A stretch of DNA of 64,000 nucleotides from JADKAV01 sp963733395. GTDB taxonomy: Bacteria > Actinomycetota > Actinomycetes > S36-B12 > UBA10799. The position numbers and the translations under genes were made by a program. The stretch spans positions 1-64,000 of the forward strand of contig CAVTCZ010000005.1 of NCBI GenBank assembly GCA_963733395.1. The letters run 5' to 3'. The stretch's first letter is position 1. Every line of letters begins with the position of its first letter. Of this stretch, positions 42,707 through 52,187 are shown in pieces. The notes under the pieces were generated by a model that worked only from the letters and a program-made list of their open reading frames with translations, ran no database searches and was not told the origin of the DNA.

Positions 42707-44229
42707 CAGCCACGGTCGAGCAGACCAGCAGCCAGGGCCCCAGACTCGGGTTCGTCGGCTGGCTGCGTTGGGGCTGGCGCACCCTCACCAGCATGCGCAC
42801 GGCGCTCATCCTGCTGCTGTTGCTGGCGCTGGCCAGCATCCCGGGGTCGGTCTTCCCGCAGCGGGGCACCGACGCCGCACGGGTACAGGACTGGATCGAC
42901 GCCAACCCCACAACCGGGCCGTGGCTGGACCGCCTCGGTATGTTCGACGTCTTCGCCGCACCGTGGTTCGCGGCGATCTACCTGTTGTTGTGCATCTCGT
43001 TGATCGGCTGCATCATCCCGCGCACCGCGGAGTTCGTGCGCGCGGCCCGCAAGCCACCGCCGGCGGCACCTTCGCGGTTGTCCCGGATGCCGGCGTACGC
43101 GCAGGTGGTGGCGGCCCCCGACGCCCTGGAGACCGCTGAGCAGTACCTGCGGGAGCATCGCTGGCGGGTGCGCCGCGACGGTGACTCGCTGGCCGCGGAG
43201 AAGGGCTACCTGCATGAGGTGGGCAACCTGCTGTTCCACCTGTGCTTCATCTTCTTGCTGCTCGCGGTCGCGATGGGTGGCTTGTTCGGCTGGTCGGCGA
43301 AGGTGATCGTCGTGGAGGGCAAAGGGTTCACCGGATCACTGACGCAGTTCGACTCGTTCCGCAAGGGCCGGTTGGTGAACTCCGATCAGATCGCCCCGTT
43401 CTCGGTGATCCTGGAGGACTTCTCCGCCTCGTTCCAGGAGAGCGGTCAGCAGCGCGGCGCACCGCGGCAGTTCGAGGCCAAGGCGCTGGTCAGCGCCCGG
43501 CCCGGCGCCCCGGAGGTGGAGCAGGAGTTCAGCGTGAACTCGCCGTTGTCGCTGCCCGGAGTCAAGGTGTTCCTCACCGGCCACGGCTACGCCCCCGAGA
43601 TCAAGGTCACCCGGGCCGACGGGACGGTGATCTTCGACGACGCGGTCGTCTTCCTGCCCCGCGACGGCAACCTCACCTCGTCCGGGGTGGTCAAGGTTCC
43701 CGACGTGGAGCCCGGCTTCGCGCTGACCGGGCTGTTCCTGCCCACTGCCACCGTCGACCCGGTCCAGGGGCCCATCTCGACGTTCCCGGCGGCTCAGGAC
43801 CCGCAGTTGTTCCTCGGTGCGTTCAGCGGCGACGTGCCCACCGGGGGCAACGTGTACAAGCTCGACACCAGCGGATTGCAGCGCATCGGCACCGAAGCGC
43901 TGCGGCCGGGGCAGAGCTGGGAACTGCCGGACGGGACGACCGTGGAGTTCGTGGGATATCGCGACTTCGCCAACCTCTCGCTGGCCCACGATCCGGGGCG
44001 GTGGTTGGCGCTGGTCGCCGCCGCGCTGGTGATCCTCGGCGTGAGCATGTCGCTGCTGCTGCAACGGCGCCGGGTTTGGGTCCGGGTGAGCGATCAGGGC
44101 GGTACAGTGGCCGAAGTGGCCGGGCTGAGCAAGTCCGGCGGTGGGCGGGTCCACGACGACGTCCGCGAGATCAGTACCTTGGTGGGACAACCGCCCCAAG
44201 AGACGGAAGAAGTCACATGGCCCAACTGA
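42703..44229 (+). CDS. resB: Cytochrome c biogenesis protein ResB
   Basis: A 508-residue membrane protein of System II that with CcsA/CcsB carries haem across the membrane and ligates it to apocytochrome c. Three N-terminal helices (SMRTALILLLLLALASIPGS, FAAIYLLLCISLIGCIIPR and LLFHLCFIFLLLAVAMGGLF) precede a large extracytoplasmic domain, and a fourth helix (LALVAAALVILGVSMSLLL) precedes a cytoplasmic tail. It overlaps ccdA by 4 bp and ccsB by 13 bp. Counterpart of Rv0528. Confidence 0.93.
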   Translation: MTATVEQTSSQGPRLGFVGWLRWGWRTLTSMRTALILLLLLALASIPGSVFPQRGTDAARVQDWIDANPTTGPWLDRLGMFDVFAAPWFAAIYLLLCISLIGCIIPRTAEFVRAARKPPPAAPSRLSRMPAYAQVVAAPDALETAEQYLREHRWRVRRDGDSLAAEKGYLHEVGNLLFHLCFIFLLLAVAMGGLFGWSAKVIVVEGKGFTGSLTQFDSFRKGRLVNSDQIAPFSVILEDFSASFQESGQQRGAPRQFEAKALVSARPGAPEVEQEFSVNSPLSLPGVKVFLTGHGYAPEIKVTRADGTVIFDDAVVFLPRDGNLTSSGVVKVPDVEPGFALTGLFLPTATVDPVQGPISTFPAAQDPQLFLGAFSGDVPTGGNVYKLDTSGLQRIGTEALRPGQSWELPDGTTVEFVGYRDFANLSLAHDPGRWLALVAAALVILGVSMSLLLQRRRVWVRVSDQGGTVAEVAGLSKSGGGRVHDDVREISTLVGQPPQETEEVTWPN

Positions 44230-45137
44230 GCAACGCTGCCGTCTACGCCTCGATGCTGGTGTACACACTGGCCCTGTTCGCCTTCGCCGCGTCGTTGGCC
44301 GCCCGCCGGGTGCCGATGGCTGCCAAGCAGAAGGTGCTGGTCGGCGCCGCTGGCGCAGCCGCGGTCGAGCCGGCTCCTGCCGACGAACCGGGTCGGCGCA
44401 CAGGCAACATCGCCCTGTCGCTGAGCTGGCTGGCCACCGGGCTGCTGATCGCCGGGTTCGTCTTCCGGGGCCTCGCCGCCGAGCGCTTCCCGCTGGGCAA
44501 CATGTACGAGTTCTCCCTCGGGGCAGCGATCGCGGTTGCCCTCGTGTACTTGATCGCTGCCAGCCGCACGGACCTGCGCTGGTTGGGCGTGTGGGTGATC
44601 GGTGCGGTGCTGCTCACGCTCGGCGTGGCCGTCACCTTGCTGTACACCGAGTCGGCGCAACTCGTGCCGGCTCTGAAATCGTGGTGGTTGGTCATCCACG
44701 TCAGTGCCGCGGCCATCTCCGGGGGAGCGTTCACACTCAGCGCCGGATTCATCGTGGCCTATCTGATCCGGCAGCGGGCCGAGGACCGCGGGACCAGCGA
44801 CTCCGGCCTTGCCTCCCGGTTGCCGAGTGCGGAGCGCCTGGACGCGCTGGCCTACCGCACCATCGCCTTCGTGTTCCCGGTCTGGACCTTCGCTGTGATC
44901 GCCGGTGCCATCTGGGCGGAGAATGCCTGGGGCCGCTACTGGGGCTGGGATCCCAAGGAGACCTGGGCGTTCATCACCTGGGTCATCTACGCCGGCTACC
45001 TGCACGCCCGGTCGACGGCCGGGTGGAAGGGCCGCAAGGCCGCCATCATCGGGCTGATCGGGTTCACCTCGTTCATCATCAACTTCTTCGGCGTGAACCT
45101 GTTCGCCACCGGCCTGCACTCGTACTCGGGCGTCTGA
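44217..45137 (+). CDS. ccsB: Cytochrome c biogenesis protein CcsA/CcsB (haem lyase subunit)
   Basis: A 306-residue protein with about eight helices. The tryptophan-rich haem-handling (WWD) motif reads WAENAWGRYWGWDPKETWAF near residue 235. Conserved histidines are visible in WWLVIHVSAAAISGG and at the end in TGLHSYSGV. It pairs with ResB as the haem export and ligation complex. Start ATG 44217 follows AAGAAG within the resB end. Last gene of the PGM-tlpA-ccdA-resB-ccsB operon. Confidence 0.95.
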   Translation: MAQLSNAAVYASMLVYTLALFAFAASLAARRVPMAAKQKVLVGAAGAAAVEPAPADEPGRRTGNIALSLSWLATGLLIAGFVFRGLAAERFPLGNMYEFSLGAAIAVALVYLIAASRTDLRWLGVWVIGAVLLTLGVAVTLLYTESAQLVPALKSWWLVIHVSAAAISGGAFTLSAGFIVAYLIRQRAEDRGTSDSGLASRLPSAERLDALAYRTIAFVFPVWTFAVIAGAIWAENAWGRYWGWDPKETWAFITWVIYAGYLHARSTAGWKGRKAAIIGLIGFTSFIINFFGVNLFATGLHSYSGV

Positions 45138-45341
45138 GCGGGGCCGGGTGTCGGTGCAACGTCGACACGATGACCGAAACCCCGGGGCTCTTGTGACGGA
45201 ATCGCAGCGACACGCTGCGCGGGTTCTAGGGGTCCGTGCGACTTCGTCACAGTGACCGCGGGCGGGCGTACCAGGGGGAAACCGGCCGCCAGTCGCGGCC
45301 GAGTAGAACCCGGGCCGAGTGGGCCAACTCGACAACTGCAC

Positions 45342-45593
45342 CTAGTGCGGGCGCATCCCGCGTAGGAAGTCGGGGTCGTCATCCGGCCCCAGGTGGCGGG
45401 GTTCGTCGGGACCCCCGCTGACCCGGCCGAAGAACAGCCAGAGGCCCGCACCGATCACCGGCAGCAGCAGGATCGCCAAGGTCCATAGGAACCTGCTCCC
45501 GCCGCGCACATCTGTCGGGGGCACGTGCCAGAGGTCGATCAGGGCAAAAATGATCAAGCCAAGGGCGACGATGGCGAGGATCACCTTGACCAT
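45342..45593 (-). CDS. PLDc_N domain small membrane protein
   Basis: An 83-residue protein with two helices (MVKVILAIVALGLIIFALID, then FLWTLAILLLPVIGAGLWLFFG), the layout of the phospholipase D-nuclease N-terminal (PLDc_N) family, here standing alone as is common in actinobacteria. Conserved pairs LPVIGAGLWLFFGR and the acidic tail are present. ATG at 45593 is preferred to an upstream ATG at 45620. Function unknown. Confidence 0.8.
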   Translation of the reverse strand: MVKVILAIVALGLIIFALIDLWHVPPTDVRGGSRFLWTLAILLLPVIGAGLWLFFGRVSGGPDEPRHLGPDDDPDFLRGMRPH

Positions 45594-45769
45594 GTTTCGA
45601 TGGTACGCCCCGGCACGCAAGTCGGCAGCACCCGATTTCCGGTTTCGGGCCGCCGGCTCGGGCAGTCGCGCGGGGCATCCGGCGTCAGAAGCGGCAATCG
45701 GGACTGCCGGTTGCGACCGTTGTCCGGCCCCCGGCGGGCGGGCACCGCCGACGGACGTACCCTGGAACG

Positions 45770-46078
45770 GTGTCCTCCGGTCGTGCTTTCTTCGTCTACA
45801 CCGCCTTGCGGATCGCCCTGCTGCTGGCAGTCGGCGGCCTGCTGTACCTGACGGGAGCCCGTGGCTTCCTGCTGATCGTGCTGGCGTTCCTGCTCAGCGG
45901 CGCCCTCAGCCTGGTCTGGCTGGACCGGCCGCGCGCCAAGATGAGCGAGGGCTTCGGTCGCGCGATCGGCAAGGTCAACGACAAGATCGATGCCGCAGCC
46001 GCCGCCGAGGACGACCTGCAGGGTCTAGCCGAGGACGAACCCAAGACCGAGTCCGAGACCGGTCAGCAGAAGAGCTAA
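45770..46078 (+). CDS. DUF4229 membrane protein
   Basis: A 102-residue protein with three short helices (FFVYTALRIALLLAVGGLLY, GFLLIVLAFLLSGALSLVWL) and a helical cytoplasmic tail rich in Ala/Glu (KVNDKIDAAAAAEDDLQ). It fits DUF4229, a conserved actinobacterial family typically encoded beside menA, as here. GTG start at 45770. Its last 54 bp overlap the convergent menA gene. Function unknown. Confidence 0.82.
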   Translation: MSSGRAFFVYTALRIALLLAVGGLLYLTGARGFLLIVLAFLLSGALSLVWLDRPRAKMSEGFGRAIGKVNDKIDAAAAAEDDLQGLAEDEPKTESETGQQKS

Positions 46079-46915
46079 CGACTCCAACTGCAGTACGGCG
46101 ATCAAGCCGCGTCCGTAGGCGTGCTCCAGCACCTCCTGCGAGGCCTTGACCGCCGGCACGGCACCGAGCATCCCCAGCAACGCCCACGGCGTGCTGAGCA
46201 GCGCCACCCATGCCACCAGCACGAACGCCACCATGTTGCAGGCGGCGTAGAAGCGGCGGGTGCCGTCATCGCCCAGCCGGACCGCGAGCGTGTGCTTTCC
46301 CGCCTGCTGGTCGAGCGCCCGGTCGCGCAGGTTGTTGGCCACGAGGATGGCGACGGTCAACAAGCCGATCGCCACGGAGACCACGACCGAGACCGGCCAC
46401 ACCGTCCCGCCGGTGACCAGTGTCGTCCCGCACACCGCCACCGGGCCGAAGAAGATGAAGACGAAGACCTCGCCGAGTCCGAGGTAGCCGTACGGGTGCG
46501 TGCCACCGGTGTATCCGTAGGCCGCCAGAATCGCCGCGGCACCGATGGGCAGCAGGATCCACTGCCTGCTGAACAACACCAACACCAGACCCGCCAGCGA
46601 CGCGATCCCCAGGCTGAGCAGCGCCGCGCGCTTGACGTGGGCGGCGGTGGCCAGACCCTGCCCGACCAGGCGCACGGGTCCGACCCGGACCTCGTCGGTG
46701 CCGCGCACGCCGTCGCTGTAGTCGTTGAAGTAGTTGACCCCGATCTGCAGGGCCAGGGCTACGAGCAGGGCGAGCAGACCGTTGCGCCAGATCTGGGCGG
46801 CGGTCAGGGTCGTGCCGGTGAAAGCCGTCACCCCGGCGCCGGCAACCACCGGTGCCACGGCGGCCGGCAGGGTGCGCGGTCGAGCGCCTTCGATCCACTC
46901 AGCGACGCTGGCCAC
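46025..46915 (-). CDS. menA: 1,4-dihydroxy-2-naphthoate polyprenyltransferase
   Basis: Attaches the polyprenyl side chain to dihydroxynaphthoate in the membrane, giving demethylmenaquinone. The 296-residue UbiA-type enzyme has about nine helices. The first Asp-rich diphosphate-binding motif is NYFNDYSDGVRGTDE near residue 70 and the second lies in VANNLRDRALDQQAGKHTLA near residue 193. GTG at 46915 is chosen because SVAEWIEGARPRTLP is the conserved N-terminus. It starts 17 bp inside the menE 3' end, so menE-menA are co-transcribed. Confidence 0.93.
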   Translation of the reverse strand: MASVAEWIEGARPRTLPAAVAPVVAGAGVTAFTGTTLTAAQIWRNGLLALLVALALQIGVNYFNDYSDGVRGTDEVRVGPVRLVGQGLATAAHVKRAALLSLGIASLAGLVLVLFSRQWILLPIGAAAILAAYGYTGGTHPYGYLGLGEVFVFIFFGPVAVCGTTLVTGGTVWPVSVVVSVAIGLLTVAILVANNLRDRALDQQAGKHTLAVRLGDDGTRRFYAACNMVAFVLVAWVALLSTPWALLGMLGAVPAVKASQEVLEHAYGRGLIAVLQLESLALLLTGLGLGLGFVLG

Positions 46916-47871
46916 TGGCCCTCCTGAGAAGCTCCTGGCGGTCGGGTTTGCCGTTCTGCAAACGTGGCAGGCGGTGCGACCCGTCCTCCACGAACACCAC
47001 CACACGGTAGCCGTCGACATCGTCCGGGACCGCGACCGCCACGGCCTCCAGCACTCCCGGCTCGGCCAGCGCCTGCCGTTCGTACTCCCACAGGTGGCGG
47101 TTGACGCCCTTGACCGGGACCTGGTCGTCGCGACGACCCACGTACCTGCAACCTGCCCCCGGACCAGCGGCCGAGATCCCCGGTGGGCCAGGGGCGCGCG
47201 ATGGCCGGGCCCGGCACGTAACCCCGGGAGAGGTTCGGGCCGTCGATGTGGATCTGCTCACCGATGATGCTGACCCGCACGCCCGGCCACGGCAAGCCGT
47301 CGTAGACGCACCCGCCCAGAGTCTCCGTCGCCCCGTAAGTGGTCACCGCCGTGATGCCCAGGTTCTGACACCGGCGCCGCAGGGTGTCCGGGAACGGTCC
47401 GCCGCCCACCAGCACCACCTGCATGGAGCTCAGCATGCGCACCCCCGCCGGGGTCGCCAGCAGCCGCGCCAACTGGGTGCTGACCAGCGACGTGGCCTGC
47501 GCGCCCCCGGGGTACCAGTCGGTCACTTCGGCGGCATCGAAGCCGCGGCCGATCCCGGGCCACACCAGCGGCTGCGGCAGGCAGCGGGCGAGCGTCATCA
47601 GCCCGCCCGTGGCGAAGGGTGACATCAACAGCAGCCACCGCCAGCCCTCGTCGCCCAGTACCCGCCGGGAGGTTGCCGCAGCCCACTGCACCGCGTCGAA
47701 ACTGTGGCCGACGGACTTGGCGGCTGCAGTGCTGCCGGACGTGCGCAGCACCAGGTCGACTTCCTCGCAGGCCGCCGTCCCGGGCATGGCGAACGGCTCC
47801 CGGTCGGCGAGCATCCCGCGGATCAGCCTGGCGGCCTGCTCGGGCGGCATCGTCGATGAGAGCTGCTCCAC
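46899..47871 (-). pseudogene. menE: o-Succinylbenzoate-CoA ligase, single frameshift
   Basis: Activates o-succinylbenzoate (MenC product) to the CoA thioester used by MenB. A short ANL-type ligase: LVLRTSGSTAAAKSVGHSF, LLLMSPFATGGLMTLAR, TTYGATETLGGCVYDGLPW and the ATP-binding Asp in PTGDLGRW. At about 47145 the frame breaks within GGRLQ and resumes as YVGRRDDQVPVKGVNRHLWE, ending at 46899. One extra base explains it. Joined length about 323 residues, in line with actinobacterial MenE. As the other men genes are intact, this is most likely a sequence error. Divergent from menB with 54 bp between. Confidence 0.88.
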
Positions 47872-47925
47872 GCCTCCATTGTGGGGCCGACGGGCGGCCG
47901 CGCCGGGCTGTCTTAGCCTTGTCGC

Positions 47926-48846
47926 ATGGACAGTCGCACCCGTTATCCGCTGCCGCCGGTCGTCGCCGAGGGCAGCCCGGCCTTCACCGACCCCGCCCAC
48001 TCGAGCATCGAGCCGGGCGCCGCCTGGGAGTCCGAGGCCGGTTTCGTGGACATCCGCTACGAGACGGCCGAGGGGATCGCGAAGATCACGATCAACCGCC
48101 CGCACAAGCGCAACGCCTTCCGCCCACAGACCCTGTTCGAACTCGAGCGTGCGTTCACGCTCGCCCGCGACGACGACAGCGTCGGGGTGATCATCCTGAC
48201 CGGACAGGGGGACTGGGCCTTCTGCTCCGGGGGCGACCAGCAGATCCGCGGTGACGACGGGTACATCGGCGACGACGAGGTGGCCGCCAAGGGCATCGGT
48301 CGGCTGAACGTGCTCGACCTGCAGATCCAGATCCGGCGACTGCCCAAGCCGGTCATCGCCATGGTGGCCGGGTACGCCGTCGGCGGTGGCCACGTGCTGC
48401 ACATCGTCTGCGATCTCAGCATCGCCGCCGACAACGCCCGGTTCGGGCAGACCGGGCCCAAGGTCGGATCGTTCGACGGCGGCTACGGATCCGGGTTGCT
48501 GGCCCGGCAGATCGGGCAGAAGCGCTCCCGCGAGGTGTGGTTCCTCTGCCGGCAGTACGGCGCGGAACAGGCCTACGACTGGGGCCTGGTCAACGCGGTC
48601 GTCCCGCTGGCCGATCTGGAGAAGGAGACCGTGGCCTGGGCCCGCGAGATGCTCGCCCTGTCGCCGCTGGCGCTGCGGATGCTGAAGGCCTCCCACAACG
48701 CCGCCGACGACGGCTTGGCCGGGGTGCAGCAACTGGCCGGCGACGCGACCCTGTTGTTCTACATGACCGAAGAAGCGCAGGAGGGCCGCGACGCCTACAA
48801 GGAGCACCGGCGGCCGCAGTTCGACAAGTTCCCGAAGCGTCCGTGA
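47926..48846 (+). CDS. menB: 1,4-dihydroxy-2-naphthoyl-CoA synthase
   Basis: A crotonase-fold enzyme that closes the second naphthoate ring from o-succinylbenzoyl-CoA. The 306-residue protein shows KITINRPHKRNAFRPQTLFE, the oxyanion-hole segment FCSGGDQQIRGDDGY, VAGYAVGGGHVLHIVCDLS and the active-site segment GQTGPKVGSFDGGYGSGLLA, all specific to MenB. Long N-terminal extension as usual in actinobacteria. Its stop overlaps the menC GTG. Confidence 0.95.
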   Translation: MDSRTRYPLPPVVAEGSPAFTDPAHSSIEPGAAWESEAGFVDIRYETAEGIAKITINRPHKRNAFRPQTLFELERAFTLARDDDSVGVIILTGQGDWAFCSGGDQQIRGDDGYIGDDEVAAKGIGRLNVLDLQIQIRRLPKPVIAMVAGYAVGGGHVLHIVCDLSIAADNARFGQTGPKVGSFDGGYGSGLLARQIGQKRSREVWFLCRQYGAEQAYDWGLVNAVVPLADLEKETVAWAREMLALSPLALRMLKASHNAADDGLAGVQQLAGDATLLFYMTEEAQEGRDAYKEHRRPQFDKFPKRP

Positions 48847-49757
48847 TCGACCGGCAACTGCGGCCGTACCGCCTGCGGTTGCGCACGGCCTTCCGGGGCC
48901 TGACGGTCCGGCGGGGCTGCCTCATCTCCGGCTCGCACGGGTGGGGGGAGTTCGCCCCCTTCGACGACTACGACCGGGCCGCCGACGCCCGCTGGCTGGC
49001 GTGTGCCATCGAGCAGGCCGACGGCCGGTGGCCGAAACCGGTGCGCAGCCAGGTCGAGGTGAACGCGATCGTGCCGGCCGTGCCGCCGGCGCAGGCCGCC
49101 GAGATGGCCGTGGCCTCGGGGTGCCGGACGATCAAGGTCAAGGTGGGCGATCCGGACAGCGCGCAGCGGGTCGCCGCCATCCGGGAGGTTCTGCCCGAGG
49201 CGGCGATCCGGGTCGATGCGAACGGAGCCTGGTCGGTGGCGGAGGCGGTCGACATCCTCGCGGACCTGTCGGCGTTGCGCCTCGAATACGCCGAGCAACC
49301 GGTGCGGTCATTCGCGCAGATGCGGGCGCTGCGCGATAGAACCGACGTGCCACTGGCCGCCGACGAACTGGTGCGCATCGACCGCCGCTTCGACGACGTG
49401 CGCGAGGTGGCCGACGTGGCGATTCTCAAGGTCGCGCCCCTCGGGGGTGTGGCAGCGACTCTGCGCGTGGCCGGGCGGGTCGGCCTGCCGGTCGTCATCA
49501 GCAGCGCCTTGGACAGTTCGATGGGCCTGGCCGCAGGCCTCGCAGCCGCATGTGCGCTGCCCGAACCGCCGTTGGCCTGCGGGCTGGGCACGGGTGCACT
49601 GTTGGCCGAGGACACTACTGAGCCGCTGCTGCCGGTGGCTGGTGTCCTGGCCGCCGGCGGATACCCGCAGCCGCTCGACGGGATGCCGGAGGCGACCCAG
49701 GACCTCGACTACTGGGCGGCGCGGGTGGCCGCAGCCACGGAACTGCTGCCGGACTAG
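48843..49757 (+). CDS. menC: o-Succinylbenzoate synthase
   Basis: An enolase-superfamily dehydratase that makes o-succinylbenzoate from SHCHC. The 304-residue barrel enzyme has the catalytic KxK motif in CRTIKVKVGDP near residue 100, metal ligands in RVDANGAW, EYAEQPV and AADELVRI, and the second Lys in VAILKVAPLGG. GTG at 48843 overlaps menB by 4 bp. Same place as Rv0553. Confidence 0.92.
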   Translation: MIDRQLRPYRLRLRTAFRGLTVRRGCLISGSHGWGEFAPFDDYDRAADARWLACAIEQADGRWPKPVRSQVEVNAIVPAVPPAQAAEMAVASGCRTIKVKVGDPDSAQRVAAIREVLPEAAIRVDANGAWSVAEAVDILADLSALRLEYAEQPVRSFAQMRALRDRTDVPLAADELVRIDRRFDDVREVADVAILKVAPLGGVAATLRVAGRVGLPVVISSALDSSMGLAAGLAAACALPEPPLACGLGTGALLAEDTTEPLLPVAGVLAAGGYPQPLDGMPEATQDLDYWAARVAAATELLPD

Positions 49758-50239
49758 GGCGAACTGGCTGCGATGCCGCACCTTTGCCCGGCTGAAGGCC
49801 CAACCGCCGCCAACGGGGTCGACGGGCGGAAGGCTGCGCCTGATCGTCGCGCGCCTGCGCTGACCCCTGCGTGACCACGTTCGAGCGACCCCTGTGCACA
49901 GGCACAGAACCCCGCGGCGAGAGGCCCGCCGGTCAGCGGTCCACGCCGTGGCACCCGTTCGTGAGAGGTCACCAACCGAGGCCCGACGCGGCCAGGCCGG
50001 CGTATCCCAGCGTGCTGGTCCGACCGAACGCCGCCCGGCGACCACCCGCGGGCATCCGAATCGCCAGACACGACCCAGGTCATGGACGCCACACCTCATC
50101 CCGCCACCTGTCGCTCAGAACAGCATTGTTCTGCCGCCGTGCCCCCGCCGGTCCCGCGCCGCGACTCCGAACGGGCCGCCCACCACCCGAACCAGGTGAC
50201 GGAGGGCCACCGCGCCCGCAGCCGCGGTTGAACAGACCC
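49758..50239. other. Intergenic region, 482 bp, nothing recognised
   Basis: No reading frame on either strand shows family features, a good ribosome binding site or a repeat I can define. With the decayed gene that follows, this makes a stretch of about 1 kb of low information between menC and the sugar transporter. It may be the remains of one or more lost genes. Confidence 0.5.
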
Positions 50240-50594
50240 GTGATCAGCAAGCTGGAAAGGCAGTACCGGTTCTGCGGTCGGCTACCGGTTCACCGGCCGG
50301 ATCTACAAGGCCGACTACGCGGTCCTGACCCCCGAGATCGAGGCACTCGTGGCCGAGCACGGGTCCGTGCAATTGCTCTGCGACCTCACCGACTTCACAC
50401 GTGAGGAGCCCAGCGACTGGGGCACAAAGACCTTCACTTCGGCCATGAGTTCCACCAGAAGATCACGACAATGGCCGTTGTCGGGGCCGGCGAACTGACA
50501 CACAATGCTCGCCGAACTGGCCAAACCCTTCAACGCACAGTCCGTGGAACACTTCCCCGACGAACAGGCCGCCTGGACCTGGCTGAGGTCGTAA
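50240..50594 (+). pseudogene. SpoIIAA-like (STAS-type) domain protein, multiply frameshifted
   Basis: No single frame is open, but joined frames give a recognisable protein of about 118 residues. From GTG at 50240, after one shift: YRFTGRIYKADYAVLTPEIE and LVAEHGSVQLLCDLTDF. After a second: DLHFGHEFHQKITTMAVVG. After a third: LAELAKPFNAQSVEHFPDEQ and AAWTWLRS, stop at 50592. This is the pattern of the SpoIIAA-like family (PF11964): beta-alpha sandwich, LLxDL strand, FHxKI helix, a lysine-proline-phenylalanine element and AAWxWL helix at the end. Three or more shifts within 355 bp suggest real decay or a badly resolved patch. Cellular role of the family is unclear. Confidence 0.65.
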
Positions 50595-50791
50595 CCCAGC
50601 CCGAGGAGGCAGACGGCCCAGCGTCCCCCGCGGCGGGCGACTGCGACGCGAATGCCCGCCTGGATGTTTCGTCGCTGTTAAGGTTGACTCTGGGTGAACC
50701 GCCGGGGGTCGAATGTCCTCGCCCGGCGATGATCCTGTAGGGAGGCGATGGCCGACCGGTCGTCGTACGCACAAATCAATGAGGAGCGTCG

Positions 50792-52075
50792 ATGCGCAGA
50801 GGCATCAAAGGTCTCGCGCTGCTTGCCGCGCTACCGCTGGCCCTGGCGGCCTGCAGTAGCGGGGGAGACAGCGGCGAGAGTTCACCGTCACCCACCAGCC
50901 CGGGGGATGTATCGGGCACTGTGACCTTCTGGGACACCAGTGACTCGACCAACGAGGCACCCACGTTCAAGGAACTGATCAAGAAGTTCGAGGCCGAGTA
51001 CCCGAACGTCAAGGTCGACTACCAGAACGTGCCGTTCTCCGAGGCACAGAACAAGTACAAGACCGCGGCCCAGGCCGACAACGCCCCGGACGTGCTGCGA
51101 GCCGAAGTCGCGTGGACCCCGGAGTTCGCCTCGCTCGGCTACCTGTTGCCGTTGACCGGCACCGCGCTGGACACCCCGGACGCGTACCTGCCGACCCCGT
51201 GGTCGAGCAACGTGTACGAGGACGTGTTGTACGGCGTGCCGCAGGTCACCGACGCCCCCGGCCTGCTCTACAACAAGGAGCTCCTGGACAAGGCTGGCGT
51301 GCAGCCGCCCACGACCTGGGACGAGGTGAAGGCCGCATCTGAGAAGCTCAAGGCGGAGGGCGTCGACACCCTTTACTCGGCCACCGGCGGATATTTCACA
51401 CTGCCGTACATCTACTCCTTCGGCGGCAACACCGTTGACCCCGCGGAGCAGAAGATCCTGATCAACGACCCGGAGTCGGTGGCCGGTTTCCAGCAGGCGC
51501 TGGACCTCATCAACGACGGCGCGGCCGTGAAGCCGGACCCGAACGACGCCTACAACCAGCAGATGGCGATGTTCAAGGAGGGCAAGGTGGCAATGATCAT
51601 CAACGGGCCGTGGTCCGTGGCTGACATCGTGACCGGCAAGGCCTTCAAGGACAACGAGGACAACCTCGGCGTGGCCAAGACCCCGGCCGGCCCCGACGGC
51701 CAGCAGGGATCCCCGGTCGGCGGTCACAACTACGTGATCTCCGCCGGCACCAAGAACCAGGCGGCATCGGAGGCGTTCGTGGCATTCATGAACTCCCCGA
51801 CATCGCAGGCGTTCGTGGCTTCCGAACTCGGCCTGCTGCCGACCCAGACGGCCGCTTACGACGAGCCCGAGGTGCAGAGCAACAAGTTCATCCAGGCCTT
51901 CAAGCCGATCGTGGAGAGCGCCACACCGCGGGCGTGGATCCCCGAGGGCGGGCAGTTCTTCACCGCCATGGATGAGGAGTGGATCAACATGTACACCGGC
52001 AAGGCGAGCGCGCAAGAGGGCGCAGACGCCATCGCCAAGGCATGGACTGAGTTCCTTCCGGATTACACGGACTGA
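50792..52075 (+). CDS. Sugar ABC transporter substrate-binding lipoprotein (MalE-like)
   Basis: A 427-residue lipoprotein: signal peptide with lipobox ALAACS (Cys20), a Ser/Pro/Gly linker, then a solute-binding fold (GTVTFWDTSDSTNEAPTFKE, APDVLRAEVAWTPEFASLGY, PGLLYNKELLDKAG, MAMFKEGKVAMIINGPWSVAD, GGHNYVISAGTKN). These features match the maltose/trehalose/alpha-glucoside cluster 1 binding proteins. The sugar cannot be fixed from sequence alone. First gene of a complete importer with the three that follow; GAGGAG lies about 10 nt before the start. Confidence 0.92.
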   Translation: MRRGIKGLALLAALPLALAACSSGGDSGESSPSPTSPGDVSGTVTFWDTSDSTNEAPTFKELIKKFEAEYPNVKVDYQNVPFSEAQNKYKTAAQADNAPDVLRAEVAWTPEFASLGYLLPLTGTALDTPDAYLPTPWSSNVYEDVLYGVPQVTDAPGLLYNKELLDKAGVQPPTTWDEVKAASEKLKAEGVDTLYSATGGYFTLPYIYSFGGNTVDPAEQKILINDPESVAGFQQALDLINDGAAVKPDPNDAYNQQMAMFKEGKVAMIINGPWSVADIVTGKAFKDNEDNLGVAKTPAGPDGQQGSPVGGHNYVISAGTKNQAASEAFVAFMNSPTSQAFVASELGLLPTQTAAYDEPEVQSNKFIQAFKPIVESATPRAWIPEGGQFFTAMDEEWINMYTGKASAQEGADAIAKAWTEFLPDYTD

Positions 52076-52187
52076 AATCCGCGGCGTTGAGTCACTAAAC
52101 GCTGGTGAAAGCCGCTAGGGTCGGGTTCGGTCGGTGCGAGAGCATCGACCGGACCCGATTCTTATTTCGCAGTGGGGAGGGGTCGCA

